DNA of 64,000 bases from Geosiphon pyriformis (lineage: Eukaryota > Glomeromycota > Glomeromycetes > Archaeosporales > Geosiphonaceae), in assembly GCA_016748015.1 (NCBI GenBank), contig JAAOMT010000697.1, positions 1,243,281 through 1,307,280 on the forward strand, given 5' to 3'. The translations under genes and the position numbers were made by a program. Shown piece after piece: positions 1-10,859 of the stretch; positions within the stretch are counted from its first letter, which is position 1; each line of letters begins with the position of its first letter. The notes under the pieces were generated by a model, which saw nothing but the letters and a program-made list of their open reading frames with translations, ran no database searches and had not been told where the DNA came from.

Positions 1-180
1 TGAACTATATATACTATTGAATTTATAATAAACTGGCCAATTTTATATCAATTACTTGTACAATTACTTTGCAATAAAAGTCAACTCTTTTACAAAAAAA
101 TCTTATTTATAAGTTTTTTAATTAATATATAGTTACTTTGCTATAAAAGTCAATTTTTTTACAAAAAATTTCGACTGTAA
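1..180 (-). repeat. LTR/leader fragment of a Ty3/Gypsy-type element, cut by the window edge
   Basis: Read on the minus strand, this stretch resembles positions 16,115-16,265, which lie upstream of the gag pseudogene at 16.4 kb. Both carry a 'GTAAAAGAGTTGA...CAAAGTAACT' block and a 'TGGCCA' block in the same order. The block occurs twice here (about 62-95 and 133-170), so it is also a short internal direct repeat. The rest of the element would lie beyond the left edge. Assignment to an LTR or leader rests on the comparison alone. Confidence 0.45.
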
Positions 181-483
181 ATTATCTAATAATATAAAAA
201 AAATAATGAAAAAAATTATAATTAAGAAAAAAAATAAAAAATTATACTAAAGAAGTTATTTTGAATTTAAGCTTAAAGATTATTAATAATTAATAAAATT
301 AGTAACTAATTAATTTTAAAATATTAGTATATAAAAATAAGTTTCAAAGTAATAATTTAAAAAGTTTATGTTTTATAATTTAATATATTATATTTGTGTT
401 TAGTACAAATTAAAAACTTTTTTCTCTCCTTCATTTAAAATTCCCAAAAAAGAGTTAAAAGTTTTTTGAAAAAAAGTTTTTTA
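181..483. other. AT-rich spacer
   Basis: Very AT-rich with homopolymer runs. No ORF, repeat or RNA gene is visible. It separates the LTR scrap from the LINE 5' end. Confidence 0.6.
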
Positions 484-551
484 CCATTCAGTACGATAAA
501 TTAAAACTGTTTTTTGATTTCAAGGCCACTGTTGGTCTTAATATTGCCATC

Positions 552-2354
552 ATGAAGAAAGCTGCCAAAAAATCTGGCTCTAGTGGTAGTCTTAGACCAG
601 TTCTACCAAGGAAAAAGAGAAGGGGTGGTGTCTTAGATGACATTGTCAAAGCTAAAATGAATTCTACTGGTGGTTCAGCTAGTTGTTCTTGGGGTTCAGA
701 AACTGGAAATATGACCAAGTTGGAAAGTATGGATATGGAAGAGGAGTGTTTAGTGGAAGAGACCAGTTTTTAACAAGAAAATGAGAAGGAACTTGGTAGT
801 GGCAATGCTGATATGACTTCCAAAGGTCTCAAAAGGACTGTTACAAAGTAATCTTTTGGTAAACCCATTGGTACGATTAATTTCAGTAAGAAATGTGATG
901 ATAATGATGATGTGTTAGATGAGTTGCTCTTACTCCTTCCTCCTCTGTCTCTTAAGCCTGTGGTCCAAATCTTGGTCAGAAAATTTTTTGCATTGGATAT
1001 CAATCTGGTTGCAGTGGTTGGGAAATTTTCTCAAGAGAAACTAAATTTTGTCAGGAAAATTTTTTCTGGTGTGAATGGTTTTGGGGGGGCCTCTATCCTC
1101 TTAAAATTTGGTGGCATAATCCGTGCTACTTTCACTTCTAATGAGACAATGATAGCTGTAGCAAATCTGGCAAATGATTATGATATTGTGGTGAACACTG
1201 GTCTCAAGTGCCCTGGCAACAATTGTATGAATCGGTCAATTGTGCTGAAAAAAATTCTTGTAGGAACATCTTTAAAGACTGTGCATGCAGCTGTGTCTGA
1301 GTTTGGTAAGATTGTGAAAATCAGAATGCAATTGGTAGGTTTGTGGTAAAAAGCGATTGTCAATTTAGAAGATCAAAATCAGGCTGATCTCTTGGCTTCT
1401 AAGTGGTCTATTCTTATTGGGAAAGATGTGGTTTGTGTGGCCAGAGCTGATGTAGATAAACAAATGTGGAATGCCAGGAATGAGTATAGGGCTTTGTTTT
1501 ACACTCTTCCTATGGGAACAACTGCTCATAATCTATGGGATTTTATTGGTTCAGTTAGTAGAAAGACATGTGTCATTGATCATAATTCTGTCAGCTATTC
1601 ATGTGCTCACTGTGCAACTGTGTGCTTTGGTTCTAGGTTTGATCTAGTTGATGCAATAAAAGTGACTCCCATTATAAAAGGTGTTGGTCTCCATTAGTCT
1701 TATCTCTCTTTGGTGTTGTGTTTGGTTTGCAAGTATTCTGGTCATACATCTCTTATCTGTGTTTTGGTTAAGGATGACTCAACTCTGAAGAAAAAAAAGG
1801 CTCTCTTTTTTATGCATGACCGGGCCAGATTGGCCAATATTTATGCAAAGAAGTCTGTACCTATATCTCATCCATTGTCTTTTGGTGGCAAAACCTGGAC
1901 TTCAGTAGTTGGTGCTTCTTCTAATGTTTCTTTTCATCAGGTTTCTTCTTTTGGTTCTATAGAACATAGTAAACTTCTCCCTTCTGTTGTGAATGATTTA
2001 GAAAGACAATTAATTGGCATTAAGAACAATTTCATCAGTCTTGTGGAACAAATTGTTGAGTTGGCTAAAAGATTGGATTCACTCATGCTAACAGTTTCCC
2101 AGTCTAGCTCTGAATGTCAGCTGCTGGTGACCTCCTTATCACAGAATCAAGAAGAGGATATAGTGATGGGAGCAAATTTGGGTGAAGCCACTAGTGACAA
2201 AACTGCTGCATTTAAGGACTTTTCAGTGTCCTCCCATGTTATCAAGTTGGAAAATATGTTAGAGGACTTTTTCAGATCTGTGTTGAGCTTATTTGCCCAC
2301 TTTGACAGTTTGGCTTTGGCTGGTGATGCTTTTTTTTTACCCATTTCTCAATGA
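552..2354 (+). pseudogene. LINE ORF1 protein (nucleic-acid-binding, CCHC zinc knuckle), disrupted by stops
   Basis: ORF1 of the LINE, expected to bind the element RNA. One frame runs from ATG 552 to TGA 2352-2354 (about 600 codons) and is interrupted only by four stops at 771, 849, 1347 and 1695. Text on both sides of each stop continues the same protein. Features in order: a Lys/Arg-rich N-terminus (PRKKRRGG, about residues 17-24), a central globular region, a CX2CX4HX4C zinc knuckle at 1,719-1,760, and a C-terminal Ser/Leu-rich part. The TAA after Trp at 1,347 and the TAG at 1,695 look like Gln and Trp codons lost by C:G to T:A change, judging from relatives I recall. The ORF1 stop overlaps the ORF2 start as ATGA. 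Confidence 0.85.
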
Positions 2355-5300
2355 GTGGTCTGGTTTGAAAAATTGCCATGTATAATGTTCGGGACATAAA
2401 CAATCCTGCAAAACAGGATGATGTTGTTTGTTGGCATAAAGATATAGGCAATTTGATTTTAATTGTTACTGAAACTATGTTGAAAGGTGGGATCCATCCT
2501 TGAATCATGAACAAGTTTGATAGTGTTCAGGTTTTTACTTCCAGTTTGGATGTTGGTCATTTGGATTCTGGTGTCACGATTATTATAAACATTTCTTTGG
2601 CTCGACATGTGTGTAAGGTTTTGGACATTTCTGGTTGGCTTCTTTCTATTAGATTACTCTTCAAAAATAAACTTTCTGTGTCAATTTTGGGACTGTATGC
2701 TGGAGCATTTCTGGCAGTACATTTTTTCTAGGCAGGTGAGATTAATTTTATGATTGTAAAGACTGTAAATGAATCTTCTTTTGTTGTCTTGGGTGGCAAT
2801 TTCAATGAAGATGGCTTTCACAAGAGCACTAGCTTCAAAAAATATTTTAACTTGGGTTTGGTCAATTTCTTGGATGGAAGCTCAATGAGAAAGTTGCCAA
2901 CTTTGTGCAATTTACGTGGTGTCACCAAAACAATTGATTACGTGTTTGTCTCCTCTAATTTGGTTAATGCTATTGTGGATCATAATGTGATGAGTGTTGA
3001 TGACTTTTTTGATACTGATTATAGAGCTGTTTTGGTTTCTGTGGGTCTGGGTGGTTTGTTGGATGTTCAATTGAATTCACTGTGCAAGCAAGCAAACAAG
3101 AATTGTTGAAAATTTGATTTTAAAAATGCAGATGATACTAGATAGTGTAAGTTTAAAGTGTTTACAGTGACCAATACTGCCATGTTTTCGGATGTGTTCT
3201 CTTTAGCCATGAGGTTTTCGGATTTGGATGTAATATGAGACACTGTTTGCAAGATTGTAATTCTCTCAGCAAATGGAACTTTCAAAAAGAAATGGTTCAA
3301 AGATTTTGATAGTGTTTACAATAAAGAGTTCTCTAGGTTTCATAAATTAAAGTTGCTGGTTTCTAAGCTGGTTAAGACTTCTTATTTGGTGTCTAATGCT
3401 GACTTTGTTTTTTTGTTGGAGAGGTGGGATGATTTTGACTCTTTTGGTGTGTTAGCAGTAAAATCTCTTTTTCTTTTGGGTTCTAGTTTTGATTCTATTT
3501 GGTCTGCTCTGGCCAAAACTAGGAAGTTATACTGCTCCTTCAAGCTGTCAGAGTTCAGATGTGCTGAGGAGTCTCACATTAGGCTGGCTATCAATAAAAG
3601 GATAAAAAGTTTTGAGTTAAACAAAGATCATACCATCAGGAGTGTTCTAGAGTGTTCTTCTCACAAGGTTGTTCTGGATCATCTGGTAATGGATGATGAA
3701 TTGATTTTGGAGCCTAATTTGGTTAAATCTAAGGTAGATGTGATTATGGAAGGATGGACCAGAAAACATAGGGTTGCGTTTGATTTTTCTGATGACTGAA
3801 TTTGCCAATATTAGCCACTAGATTATGTGTTCAATGATGCTTTTTCTGGTGTCATGTGTTCGATTAGTTTTGACAAAATGTTTGCTGTGATCAAGGATCT
3901 GCCTGATAGAAAGGCTGCTGGTCTCTCTGGCATTTCTAATGAGCTGTGGAAACATTGTGACAAGTCTGTTTTGGATATGCTTCTGGTGTTTTTGAATTTT
4001 TGCTTGGTTAGTGAATCAATACCTGGACTTTGGAGGGAAGCTTGGGTTTCAATGATTCCCAAACCATATGAATGAGAGAGTGTACTTACCAACACCTATT
4101 CTATTGCTTTGATTAAAACAGCCCAAAAGATTTTTTTCAAGATTCTTTCAGATAGAATTTCTTCCGCTTGTAGTGCTTTTGATGTTCTTTGTGGAGACAA
4201 TTTTTCCATTTTGAAAGATACAATAACACAGTCTCCCATTTTTGTCATTGGTTCAGTAGTTAAGGATGCATTGGAGAAGAGCAGAAAACTTTGGCTGGTT
4301 TTACAAGACATGCATAAAGCTTATGACTTGGTTGGTTGGGAACATCTCAAGGGGAGTCTGGTTAGGATCAAGATGTGTGACAAGTTTATAAAATTTTTTG
4401 GTGGCATTCACAAGGGTTGTATCAATAGGGTGATGACTGATTTTGGCTTAATAGATAAATATTGCGTTTATGATGAGTTGAATCAAGGAAAAGTTTTCTC
4501 ACCTCTCCTTTGGCGTATATTCTATGACCCACTTTTGTGTGAGATTAAAAGACAGAAGAGTGTATGTGGTTATTAATTGAATTCTCATTTTATTTCCAAA
4601 ACTGGTCAAGAGGATCCTCGTGTTGGGCTGACCTTGTTTCTTACTGCTGGTGCTTTTGTCAATGATATGATTTGGGTTGGTAGTAGCCAGACTGTTACAC
4701 AGCACATCTTTGATATTGCTAGTGAATTCTTTAGGATCAATGACATTTCAGTTAATAATAACAAAACTGTGGTCATCCTAATCAATTGTCGAGTTGTGAT
4801 CCCATGTTTTACTATTAGTGGCTCTCCTATTTTTATCACCAAAAAGAAAGTATCTTATTGTTATCTGGGTATTTTTTTGTCAACTGATAATATGTCAAGG
4901 CCCAGCTTGGCTAAGGCTTATTCAGATGTTTGGGTTTTTGCTAATCTTGTTTTGAAGAAGACAATCTCAGACAAACAATTTGCATATTTGGTGTCTGCTG
5001 TCTTTTTTCCAATTATCTGTTACAGAACTCAGTTCAGTTATGTCCCACTTAGTATATGTAATAAATGGGATGCTTTGATTTGCAAGGGCTTGAAGTCTAA
5101 GTCTAGCCTTCTACTCAATTTTCCCAGTAATGCTCTTCACCATCTTTCTTTGTATGGGCTGAAAACTTTTGAACAGATTCAGACTAAAAACAAGTCAGCA
5201 TCAGTCATTTTCTTTGCAAATTCTGTTGGTACTTTGGGTTGTCTGTTCTCCCACAGGTCTCATAATCTTCAGGTTCTCAGCTGGTGCTCCCATCACCCTT

Positions 5301-7039
5301 TGCAGTTTCCGGCTCATATTTGAGTCAGTCTTTCAAATAATTTTTTGTCAGGTGTGATCCATATTTTTTCTGGGTGCAAGTTGTCTCTGGGTGGTTCTCT
5401 GGTTGGTGCTTTTTGCTTTGGTAATGGCACTTCTATGTCTCTGGTTCTCAGCAAACAATATTTTTTCAAGTGTGTCTCCTCACTTCATTGCTATGGTATT
5501 GCATTCATGGAGCAGTTGCAAGACCAGGTTGGTGCTATTTTTAGTTAGAAAACCTTTAAAAGGTAGAAACAGTTGGACCCACATGGCCCTGTCCCTCTCT
5601 AATTTGAGCTTTCTGTTTGTTTTCTTGATAGTATGACAGCTTCTTTTTCTGGCCTTCCTCTGGTGGTTGGTCAGATTTCTTTTGATGTTCTACAATCTCA
5701 TAAGTTTGATGTCATTGGTAATAGTTTGTTGTGTGCTGGTGCTGCTTGTTTTTCTGTATTTACGGATGGATTTTTGAGTGGCTTGGATACTTCTGATATG
5801 AGAGCTGGCACTGCTGCATACTTTGAAAATATAGACTTGGGTTTGGGTGTGGAGATGTCAGGCTTGGTTTCTTTTACAATGATGGAGTTGCAAGTGATAA
5901 CTTTAGCTTTCAAGTGTGTTCTTTTCTTTCATTCAGTCAATCTGTTTTCTGACAGCCAGGCAGTCTTGGATGCTTGCAGGTCTGAGTCTTCTTTGTTTTA
6001 TCCAGATTTCAGAAATAGATGTTGGATTGAACACCATCACATAATGAATGTCATTCATCATAAAAATTTGGATGTAAACTGGATTAAAGTTAAAGGCCAC
6101 TTGGGAGTTTTGGACAATGAATATGCTGATGCATTGGCTAAAGCTGCTGTGTTATCTGATAGGCATCTGCCACATATGGTCAATAAACGTTTTTTGGTGG
6201 CTGATGGTACTGCTGTTTCTGGTAACTCTAGACATTTTGTTTATAATGTTTTTTGGTCTGTTCATTATGCACGTTAGAAGATTAGCTATGGTTCTCAGGT
6301 TGTGACAAGTAGTCTTAGTGCTAATATTGATTGGTCCAAGTTATTGTTGGTTTGGCATCCAGATTCTCATTTGGCTGTTGGTTTTACTAGTGTACAGACT
6401 GCTGGTCTACATTCTTATTTCATGAAAACTTTACATCACCAGCTCCTGGTGGCTGTATGGAAGCATCTTTAGAATAAGTGTTATTCTAATGTTTTATGTC
6501 TGTTCTCTAGGGACATTGAGGTCTCAAATCATGCCTTTTCTTGTTTGTTTGAAGCTTCTGTTCATGTTTGTTTGTTGGACATTTGTGCCTCTGCTTGGGA
6601 GATGTGTTCTGATTTGCTTTGTTCCTCCTTGTGCATTTTTCAGTTGTTGTATACTTGTGCTTTGAATGTAGACATTAGTGTTGCTCTGTATAAGAGCTTT
6701 GTTTTCAAAGATTGGTTTAATAAGTCTGTTGCCATCTTCAAAAATCCCAAGGCCATGAGTGTGTGTATAGTGAACTTTGTATGTAAGTTGTGTGCAATGT
6801 TTCGTGAGAAGGTTTAGCTGGTCTATGCCAAACACTGGGTGTTTATGGAAAAAAAGGGGTTGATCCCAAGTGACGGCTTCATTTTTTCTTTGGTTTCTGG
6901 TCTCTTTTCAAGGCTTTCTGCTGGTGTAGTCAAGTTGTTAGGTATTGCCAATGCTCGTGATATTGGTTTTGGGTTTCGTAAGTCTTGTCAGTTTTTTTTG
7001 GGTATTGGTGACATAGTCTCTGTTTATATAAGTGCCTAG
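2351..7039 (+). pseudogene. LINE ORF2 polyprotein (AP endonuclease, reverse transcriptase, RNase H), disrupted by stops
   Basis: ORF2 would nick the target and copy the element RNA. One frame of about 1,560 codons runs from ATG 2351 to TAG 7037-7039 without a frameshift, but has 17 internal stops (2366, 2501, 2729, 3107, 3143, 3236, 3797, 3812, 4073, 4574, 5321, 5546, 5564, 5600, 6275, 6470, 6815). The endonuclease (about 2,370-3,080) shows GGNFNED and TDYRAV where active members have GGDFN and a TDH-type motif. The RT (about 3,830-5,000) has FVND at 4,655-4,666 instead of the catalytic FVDD. The RNase H (about 5,740-6,150) keeps its acidic set (TDG, MEL, SDS, NEYAD). A C-terminal cysteine/histidine motif near 6,500 is degraded. 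The copy cannot encode an active enzyme. Many stops sit where relatives have Trp. Confidence 0.92.
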
Positions 7040-7044
7040 TGTTG

Positions 7045-7100
7045 TTTTGATTGGCCTGAGTGGCTAGTCACATGTAAAAAATGCATGATTCGCACCTAAT
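7045..7100 (+). repeat. LINE 3'-terminal motif
   Basis: The 3' UTR ends with a GTGGCTAGTCACATGT block followed by an A-rich stretch and GCAT. Similar blocks end the LINE fragment at 34.33-34.38 kb (minus) and stand alone at 56.23-56.26 kb, so this is probably a conserved 3' end recognised during reverse transcription. Confidence 0.6.
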
Positions 7101-7249
7101 TTAGATCATTTGAATAATGTATCGTACTAGGCCACATTTGGACTTCACTCATTAAATGTTTAAAAAAAAAATTAAATTAAATTATTAATTAAATAATAAT
7201 TTAGATAATTTGCTAAAATAATAAGTAATAAATCAAAATAATAATATAT

Positions 7250-9935
7250 GTTAATTAATAATAAAAATTATAAAAATAATTTTATTTTAATTAATATCTT
7301 AAATTTTAATTAATAATAATATATTTACTATATATAATTAGCTATTTAACCAATTTAAACTACAATATACAGACATTATATTACTTATTATATTATTTAT
7401 AGCAATAAAAAACAAATAATAAAATTATTTTTTAAATAAATTACATAATTTTTTTTAATACTAAACAAAAAAATTATTTTACTTAAAATATAATTAAAAA
7501 GTTTTTTGATATTAACCAGAGCTAAAATTTTTATTGACAAAATTCTGAATTTTTTTAACTTTATTTTAAGTTTTAAAATAAACAATCAAATTTGCTTTCT
7601 ATAACCAAAAACTAAATTATATACAAAATTTATTATTTTAAAAAAAGCCAGTTTAGTATATTTAAAAGCCATTCTGACTTTAGCCACTTATAATTTGAAC
7701 ACAAAATTTTTACATAAAACTATATACAAATTCATATTAAAAACACTTAAATTAAGTTTTAAAAAATAATAAAAGAAAACAAATTAGTATTAAACAAAAA
7801 GTATCATAAAATTGAATATACAATTAAAAAATTATATTATATTATTTGGTTTTCTTAACAGACAAAACTATAATTAAAAATTTTTATTTTATTATAATAT
7901 ATACAAAAAACACTATGATAATGTTTATTATAAAGTTTTTTTAATAATCATTAACAGTTTATAATATAAAGTCTTTATAATATAAATATATAAACTTGTT
8001 ATGAATTTGTTAGTAAAACTAGTTGTTATATATGAGTTAAGATGCCATATTAAGACTATTGCTTCTTAATTAATATTATTAACATATAAAAAACTTACTA
8101 TATTAGGCACTAAAACTTATTTTTTATAAGATTTTTCAAACAATATTATCTAAAACAGCTTTTTTACCAGTTATTATATAGCTTTCAAACACATTAGTAA
8201 AAAGTATTAAACCAGAATAAATTGTAAAATCTGTTAAAATATTGGCATATTTATTGTTTACAATTTTTAAATATTTTTTTATTTTTATTTATTTAACAAA
8301 CAAATTTTTATTATAAATAATATTAATTATACAATAACACTTTATTTAGTAAAAATTTTAAAGATCAAGTTTTAATAAATACAATTCAAAATAATAAGCA
8401 TCAATAGTAACTTGGCTATCTAAAAAAATTTTAACATAAGAAAAAAAATACACACTTAAAAAACAAAATAAAAACTAATAATTCAGTTAAAACTAAGAAG
8501 AATAGACTATTTACTTGTATATTTATACCTAAATTTAAACTAAAAAAATATGTTATTGTATTAACAACAACAAAATATAACTAAAATTATTAACAAAATT
8601 ATTTGTAAAGATTGATAAAATATTTGAATTATTATTTTTTAAAATAGATTTGATATCAAAAAAAATCTAACATATTTAATATACTTAACTTAATAAAAAC
8701 TTGAAAAGATAAATTAAAATTTATAAAACTCTCTAAAAGTACAAATTTAAACATCAAAAAAAATTAAAGCTCTTAAAATTTTTCTAAAAAAAACACTTTT
8801 TTAAACTGTTCAAAAATTGTTTAGCTAATATTATTTCAAAATACTTCAAAAATTTGACAATTTTAGAATACTTAATAATCTTTATAATATCTAAAACAGA
8901 AGAATTATAATATTACTTAAAAACAATAACTTGTAAATCTATAATTTTATATTTAAAAACTATTTTAGAATGCTATTAATATTAGCAAAATTAACAATAA
9001 AAGCAATTTTATTTTTAATTTAAGCTTAGTTAAAAGACTTTAGATTGTAAAATAAGAGATAATACATTATATTACTTGAAAAAGTTTTTGGCAAACCAGT
9101 ATTAAACTTTAAATTATGCTTAATAATCAGATTTTATTTTGTATATAAATATTTATTAACAAAACTAAATTGTATTTTATAGCACAAAATAAGATACAAA
9201 ACAGCAGAAACCAAATATGTAAATTGTTTGTTTAAAATAATTTTTTATTAAACAATTACTAAAAAAAATTTTATATTAAAACTGGTTTTTTTAAAGTTAG
9301 ATATTAAAAGATTTTTTAATAATATATAAATTTCTAAATATTTATAAGGCTTATTAAATTTAATAATTAATATAGTGAAATTATTTATAATCAAATTAAC
9401 TTTTAAAGTTTACATATTAATAGATATAGCAACAGTTTTATTTAAATTAATAGCTATATTATTAATATTAAAAAACTTATCAATAATATTCAAAATATTT
9501 TGCATAGCTAAATAACTGTGTTTAATTCAAATTGTATTATTAATAAAAACATATACTATTAAAAATAACATCAATTTTATATCAAATTCAATTTTATTGG
9601 TCTTAATTATATATTTAAAGTCAATTTTATAACTAAAAAAATATTATGTTCTCAGACTTTATATAAAAATAGATTATAAAAAATTCTTTATATAAAAATA
9701 AAACATTTTACTTTAATTTAGATTATTATAAACTGTATACTTACTAATTAAGCCAAAATTTGTTATAATTTTGTTAATATAGCTATTATAAATATAATTA
9801 AAAAATTTAATAAACTTTAAACACATTTTAATTTTTAATAAGCATTTTTGCAAATATAATTAATCTACTAAATTAAAATATCTACCAAAACCAAAAAATT
9901 ATTTTTTTTAAAATATTATACTTATTATACATACT
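7250..9935 (-). pseudogene. Second LINE copy, ORF2 3' half, heavily AT-eroded
   Basis: Translation of the minus strand reproduces the ORF2 of the first LINE almost residue by residue, although the DNA is now very AT-rich. Examples: KMCLKFIKFF and ITNFGLISKY (about 9,840-9,740) match the RT; KQFTYLVSAVLY (about 9,220) matches KQFAYLVSAVFF; SLIWH...SFTNKF (about 8,050) matches LLVWH...GFTS; KNFVFK (about 7,720) matches KSFVFK. The catalytic box reads VFINNT at about 9,555. Replacements are V to I, P to L, D to N, H to Y and G to S, with many stops. The 5' part is missing; the copy ends abruptly at the LTR beginning near 9,940. The 3' boundary near 7,250 is approximate. Confidence 0.82.
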
Positions 9936-9941
9936 GTTATA

Positions 9942-10850
9942 GGTGATTATTTAAGGTGTTGAAATAAATAACAAATCTGTAATTTGGTATTCAATAGTTA
10001 TTGATAATGGTAATTTCTGAAAGTTTTGTAATTTAAAAGTTTTGGTTAAATTTTTTGTATAATAGACAAAGATTCAAACTGGTTGTTTCTTTTGTAAATT
10101 TTTTTTTTTAGTATAGTGATTGGTTTAATTTAACAGTTATATTCTTTTAATAAATTATTTTTAAGTTTTCTATTTTTGTTTTATGGGTTTTTTATCAAGC
10201 TATTCTTTATATTAATTACTCAATACTTAATCTCTTAATCAATTAATAACAAAAAAATAAAAATAAAAAATTAATATTTTGTTAATAGTTATGATCAAAA
10301 GCTATTGGTTTAATATAGTTAAGTATTGGATTTTATTAACATAGATTGTTGATAATATAAATATAATTAATATTTTTTAATCAAGCAATGATAATATAAA
10401 TTAGATAATAATAAAATAAACAAAATATTAGCCAAAAAGAAAATTAGCAAAGTTATTTTTATAAAAAATAGATTAATTAATATTTTATTAATATGGATAT
10501 AATTTTACTTTAAGTTATAAAAAACTATCTTTTAAAGAAAAAAGTATTTGCTAACTATTAATTATTTGTTACTGTTTTGTTTTTTTTGTTTTTAATACTT
10601 TTACTATATATACATAATTTGTATTATATAAAATTCTATATATTTTTACTTTTTTTTACATTTCTTTTTGAAAATGTACTCATTCTTGAAAATATGTTGT
10701 AATTTTTTGAAAATATGCTATAATTTCCTAAAAATATACTTGTTAAATATTATTTTCTTATTGGTCTATTTTATAATCTGTTTTTTATTTTTTTTTTGTA
10801 TTTTTTTTCTATAAATAATAATATTTTTTTTTAGTATTGAATTCTGTTGA
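9942..10850 (-). repeat. Ty3/Gypsy LTR, left arm of a large inverted repeat
   Basis: This segment is the inverted counterpart of 12,990-13,820. Over one 69-base stretch (10,257-10,325 against 13,412-13,480) I count roughly nine differences. It contains a TATATATACATAATTTGTATTATATAAAA promoter-like block (about 10,603-10,632) that is also in the other arm. Lying downstream of a minus-strand integrase, it reads as the 3' LTR of a minus-strand Gypsy element that abuts, and probably truncated, the second LINE copy. Confidence 0.65.
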
Positions 10851-10859
10851 AATTTTTAT

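Larger units (their letters stand above)
484..7168 (+). mobile_element. Nearly full-length non-LTR retrotransposon (LINE), inactive
   Basis: A two-ORF LINE with ORF1 (CCHC zinc knuckle), ORF2 (endonuclease, reverse transcriptase, RNase H) and a short 3' UTR ending in an A-rich tail near 7,150-7,168. Its base composition is visibly less AT-rich than the flanks, which points to a more recent arrival than its neighbours. It resembles LINE families known to me from Glomeromycotina genomes. The 5' end is set just before the first in-frame codons upstream of ORF1 and is uncertain; the 3' end is set at the A-rich tail. I found no convincing target-site duplication. A second copy, much more eroded, lies tail to tail with it at 7.25-9.94 kb. 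Confidence 0.9.

Noticed and set aside
770-1003. Minus-strand ORFs inside the LINE (for example 488-718, 770-1003, 5698-5913)
   Set aside because: Shadows of ORF1/ORF2; they carry no motif and the plus strand has clear domain content.
552-7039. Alternative genetic code (stop codons read as Trp, Gln or Arg)
   Set aside because: All three stop codons appear at positions of several amino acids, catalytic residues are mutated as well, and apparently genuine ends use the same stops. Pseudogenisation explains it better.
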